A stretch of DNA of 64,000 nt from a bacterium (GTDB lineage Bacteria > Planctomycetota > UBA1135 > UBA2386): positions 62,001-126,000 of the forward strand of contig JAUILN010000019.1 of the NCBI GenBank assembly GCA_030432695.1. Direction: 5' to 3'. The number at the start of each line of letters is the position of its first letter. The stretch's first letter is position 1. Both the position numbers and the translations under genes were made by a program. Below, piece after piece: positions 62,206-64,000 of this stretch. Under the pieces are notes generated by a model. That model saw nothing but the letters and a program-made list of their open reading frames with translations, was not told where the DNA came from and ran no database searches.

Positions 62206-64000
62206 TCAGGCTTCAGGCGCAGGATCGGTCACGACCTCGACGCCGGGTGAAGTGGTGAGGTGGGTAAGTGACGAACTGGCGGGACGGAAACCGACGCCGG
62301 CGAAGCGGTAGGCGCGGGGGAGCCTGTTGCGATACGCGGAGCGACAGGAGCCCGCGTGGCCGTCCCAGGAGCCGCCCCGCACGACCCGGTTCACGGCGCC
62401 TGTACCTAACAAGGGACTGCCATCCGGTAGGGGCCAGGCAAACTCCTTCAGCTCATCAATCGCGCCGTCATTCCAGTCGTCTTGGCACCACTCCTCGACA
62501 TTGCCGTGCACATCGAACAGCCCCCAACCGTTCGCAGGCTTCTCGCCAACGGCATGCGTTCGTTGCTCGGAGTTCCCGGAGTACCAGCCGGCGCTTGCCA
62601 GGTCCTCCTCGGCCTCTCCCGACCAGTACGCCGTCTCACTCCCCGCACGGCACGCGCCCTCCCACTCCGACTCGCTCGGCAACCGCAGCCCGGCCCAGGC
62701 GCAGTACATCTCTGCGTCGTACCAGCTCACCTCCACCACAGGATGGTCCACCTGCTCCCTGGACTCGCGGTCCTGGAACCCCGGCCGGAACTCCGCGAAC
62801 CGCGCGTTGGTGATCGGCGTGGCCCCGATCGCGAAGGACTCCGCGAAAGTGATCTCGCGCCGCATCAACTCGTCGCGATTCCCGGTCTCCCCCCTCTTCG
62901 CACCCATCGTGAACGAGGTCCCCGCCCGCACCACGCGCCAGAACGGCTTCCCGTCCGGCCCCATCCACGCAGCGACCTGCTCCTCGCTCGGCCGCGGCCC
63001 GAAGGCCTCGTGCTCGAACATCCGCCCCTCGGCAGCCTCGACCTTGTCCGCCGCCTCGGGATGCTCCGCGGCCACCGCGCGCAGGGCCTCGCGCAGGTAC
63101 CACAGCTCCTGACAGTCCTCCGAGCGAGCCGCAAGCTCGCCGAGGGTCTGGATGCCGGCCTCGAGGTCGCCGACGAGTTCCACCACCCGCGCGTACTGCT
63201 CACAGCGCGCATCCCGGTCGTCGCCATCCAGGTCGAGGATCTCGAGCACGACCTCCTTCGACGCCGCAGCCACCGACGCCAACGCGCGCCGCGCCAACAC
63301 CGCGTTCTGCCTCGCGATCTCGCGCAGCCAATGATCCGGCTCCGCCGACTTCGCGATCCACAGCGCGAACGGTTCGGCCCAGCGCCCCTCCTTGCCGGTG
63401 AGCTGCGGCAGCGTGCTCGCCAGCCACTCCGCACCCGCAGCACCACCCGCACGCTTGGCGATGCCCTCCGCGACCAACGCCTCGCGGAAGCTCTTGTGCC
63501 AGAACACCCAGTGCTCGTCCTTGGCATCCGGCTGCAGGATGCCGGTGCGCTCGGAGACCAGCCGGAGGAACACTCGCGGGTCGAAGTTCCCGTCGTGGTT
63601 CCTGAAGTCGTCGATCGGCCGCAGCGCCGCCAGGGAGCCATCAGCGACCGCGGCCCAGAGCGCATCGACCAGCGCCCCCTCGGTGCACTCCGCGTGCTCG
63701 CGCTCGTTGACGAACCAGGCCAGCACGCGTAGCGCCTCGCGAGTCACCTCACCGCCCGGCATCGGCAGCTCGGGGATCCGGTTCCGCCCTGCCAGCAGAT
63801 GGCCGAGCACCTGGTCGTACAACTCGTGCCGCAACCGCTTCGGCTCCTCGCCCCGCTCGAAGAGCATCGCGATGAAGGTGAGATACAGCGGCACTTCGCG
63901 CAGCTCGCTGAAGCTCGGCGCACTCTCCAGATGCGCCCAGGCCTCGCGGGTCTTCGCCTCTACGTCGATCTTCAGCGGACTGGTCGCGAACCAGTTGTGC
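62206..64000 (-). CDS. NTPase-associated protein with C-terminal FGE/C-type-lectin-like domain and DGR variable region (5' end cut off)
   Basis: The frame is open through the window's right edge, so the GTG at 63894 is not the true start. The visible 597 codons begin with a helical region typical of the C-terminal side of STAND/NACHT NTPases (SELREVPLYLTFIAMLFERG, HKSFREALVAEG), then helical repeats. The FGE-fold domain (about the last 260 residues) has FAIGATPITNARFAEFRPGF, LRLPSESEWEGACRAG and DVHGNVEEWC; the catalytic Cys pair is incomplete (SWDGHAGSC). The last part contains the variable region, and a 20-residue tail follows. It is convergent with the gene at 58627. The NTPase part with Walker motifs would lie outside the window. 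Confidence 0.8.
   Translation of the reverse strand, partial: HNWFATSPLKIDVEAKTREAWAHLESAPSFSELREVPLYLTFIAMLFERGEEPKRLRHELYDQVLGHLLAGRNRIPELPMPGGEVTREALRVLAWFVNEREHAECTEGALVDALWAAVADGSLAALRPIDDFRNHDGNFDPRVFLRLVSERTGILQPDAKDEHWVFWHKSFREALVAEGIAKRAGGAAGAEWLASTLPQLTGKEGRWAEPFALWIAKSAEPDHWLREIARQNAVLARRALASVAAASKEVVLEILDLDGDDRDARCEQYARVVELVGDLEAGIQTLGELAARSEDCQELWYLREALRAVAAEHPEAADKVEAAEGRMFEHEAFGPRPSEEQVAAWMGPDGKPFWRVVRAGTSFTMGAKRGETGNRDELMRREITFAESFAIGATPITNARFAEFRPGFQDRESREQVDHPVVEVSWYDAEMYCAWAGLRLPSESEWEGACRAGSETAYWSGEAEEDLASAGWYSGNSEQRTHAVGEKPANGWGLFDVHGNVEEWCQDDWNDGAIDELKEFAWPLPDGSPLLGTGAVNRVVRGGSWDGHAGSCRSAYRNRLPRAYRFAGVGFRPASSSLTHLTTSPGVEVVTDPAPEA
62268..62421 (-). repeat. DGR-type variable region, copy 2
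   Basis: The 154-bp partner of 61414-61567, in inverted orientation. It includes codons AAC, TAT, AAC and AGG at varied sites where copy 1 has TCC, TTT, GCC and GGG, consistent with adenine positions in a common template. Upstream of it the two genes keep only protein-level similarity with many third-position changes (CTC TTC GAC versus CTG TTC GAT), so the near-identity is confined to this block. Confidence 0.88.

Overview
The window is a GC-rich chromosomal segment (third codon positions almost all G or C) from a bacterium that looks like a member of the Planctomycetota. The grounds are many secreted proteins whose signal peptides end in A-Q, several formylglycine-generating-enzyme (FGE) folds, an FG-GAP/VCBS protein, a multihaem cytochrome and a beta-sandwich module that recurs in secreted proteins. 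Phylum placement is inference; no rRNA or tRNA gene was found.

Layout. 1-2051: cut-off secreted protein with a C-terminal CAP domain. 3048-10388: four overlapping genes, SulP transporter, DabA, DabB and a second NuoM/MrpD-like subunit, which together look like a dissolved-inorganic-carbon uptake module. 10459-14786: a membrane glycosyltransferase-like protein, a phosphodiesterase/alpha-beta-hydrolase fusion and a small acidic protein. 14864-17547: ECF sigma factor with a co-translated membrane partner. 17737-28343: DUF1579 protein, FG-GAP protein, beta-barrel lipoprotein, YpfJ-type protease, tandem amidohydrolases (the second without its metal ligands) and a beta-propeller. 28505-32980: a true FGE with both catalytic cysteines, a TraB-like lipoprotein and a nine-haem cytochrome. 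33136-36843: MBL hydrolase, sugar nucleotidyltransferase and GT4 glycosyltransferase. 37103-43631: NhaR-like regulator, universal stress protein, M28 peptidase, methylglutaconyl-CoA hydratase, LOG protein and a methylcrotonyl-CoA carboxylase-type carboxyltransferase (leucine breakdown). 43831-49180: TerC, paired zinc-ribbon membrane proteins, a Vms1-like release factor homologue, a HEAT-type protein and rpmG. 49339-49545: candidate free-standing structured RNA. 49671-58611: Gly-rich secreted protein, an SDR/enoyl-CoA hydratase/acyl-CoA dehydrogenase operon, MotAB and a PaaK-type CoA ligase.

The most striking part is 58627-64000. Two convergent genes, one complete (DUF4062-NACHT-FGE fold) and one cut by the window edge, both end in an FGE/C-type-lectin-like domain. 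Their last ~154 bp are almost identical in DNA, and all 18 differences change the protein: 17 lie at codon positions 1 or 2, and 12 have an adenine in one copy. The homology stops sharply at both ends. This is the signature of variable regions rewritten by a diversity-generating retroelement (DGR). No reverse transcriptase or template repeat lies in the window, so the machinery would act from elsewhere. The reading is a pair of NLR-like NTPases with hypervariable recognition ends.

Other structure outside genes includes REP-like hairpins with a shared GGTGCC(A/T)GGCA core just after two stop codons, a ~190-bp imperfect palindrome at 38654-38845, and short tandem repeats over or beside gene ends at 38007 and 44226.
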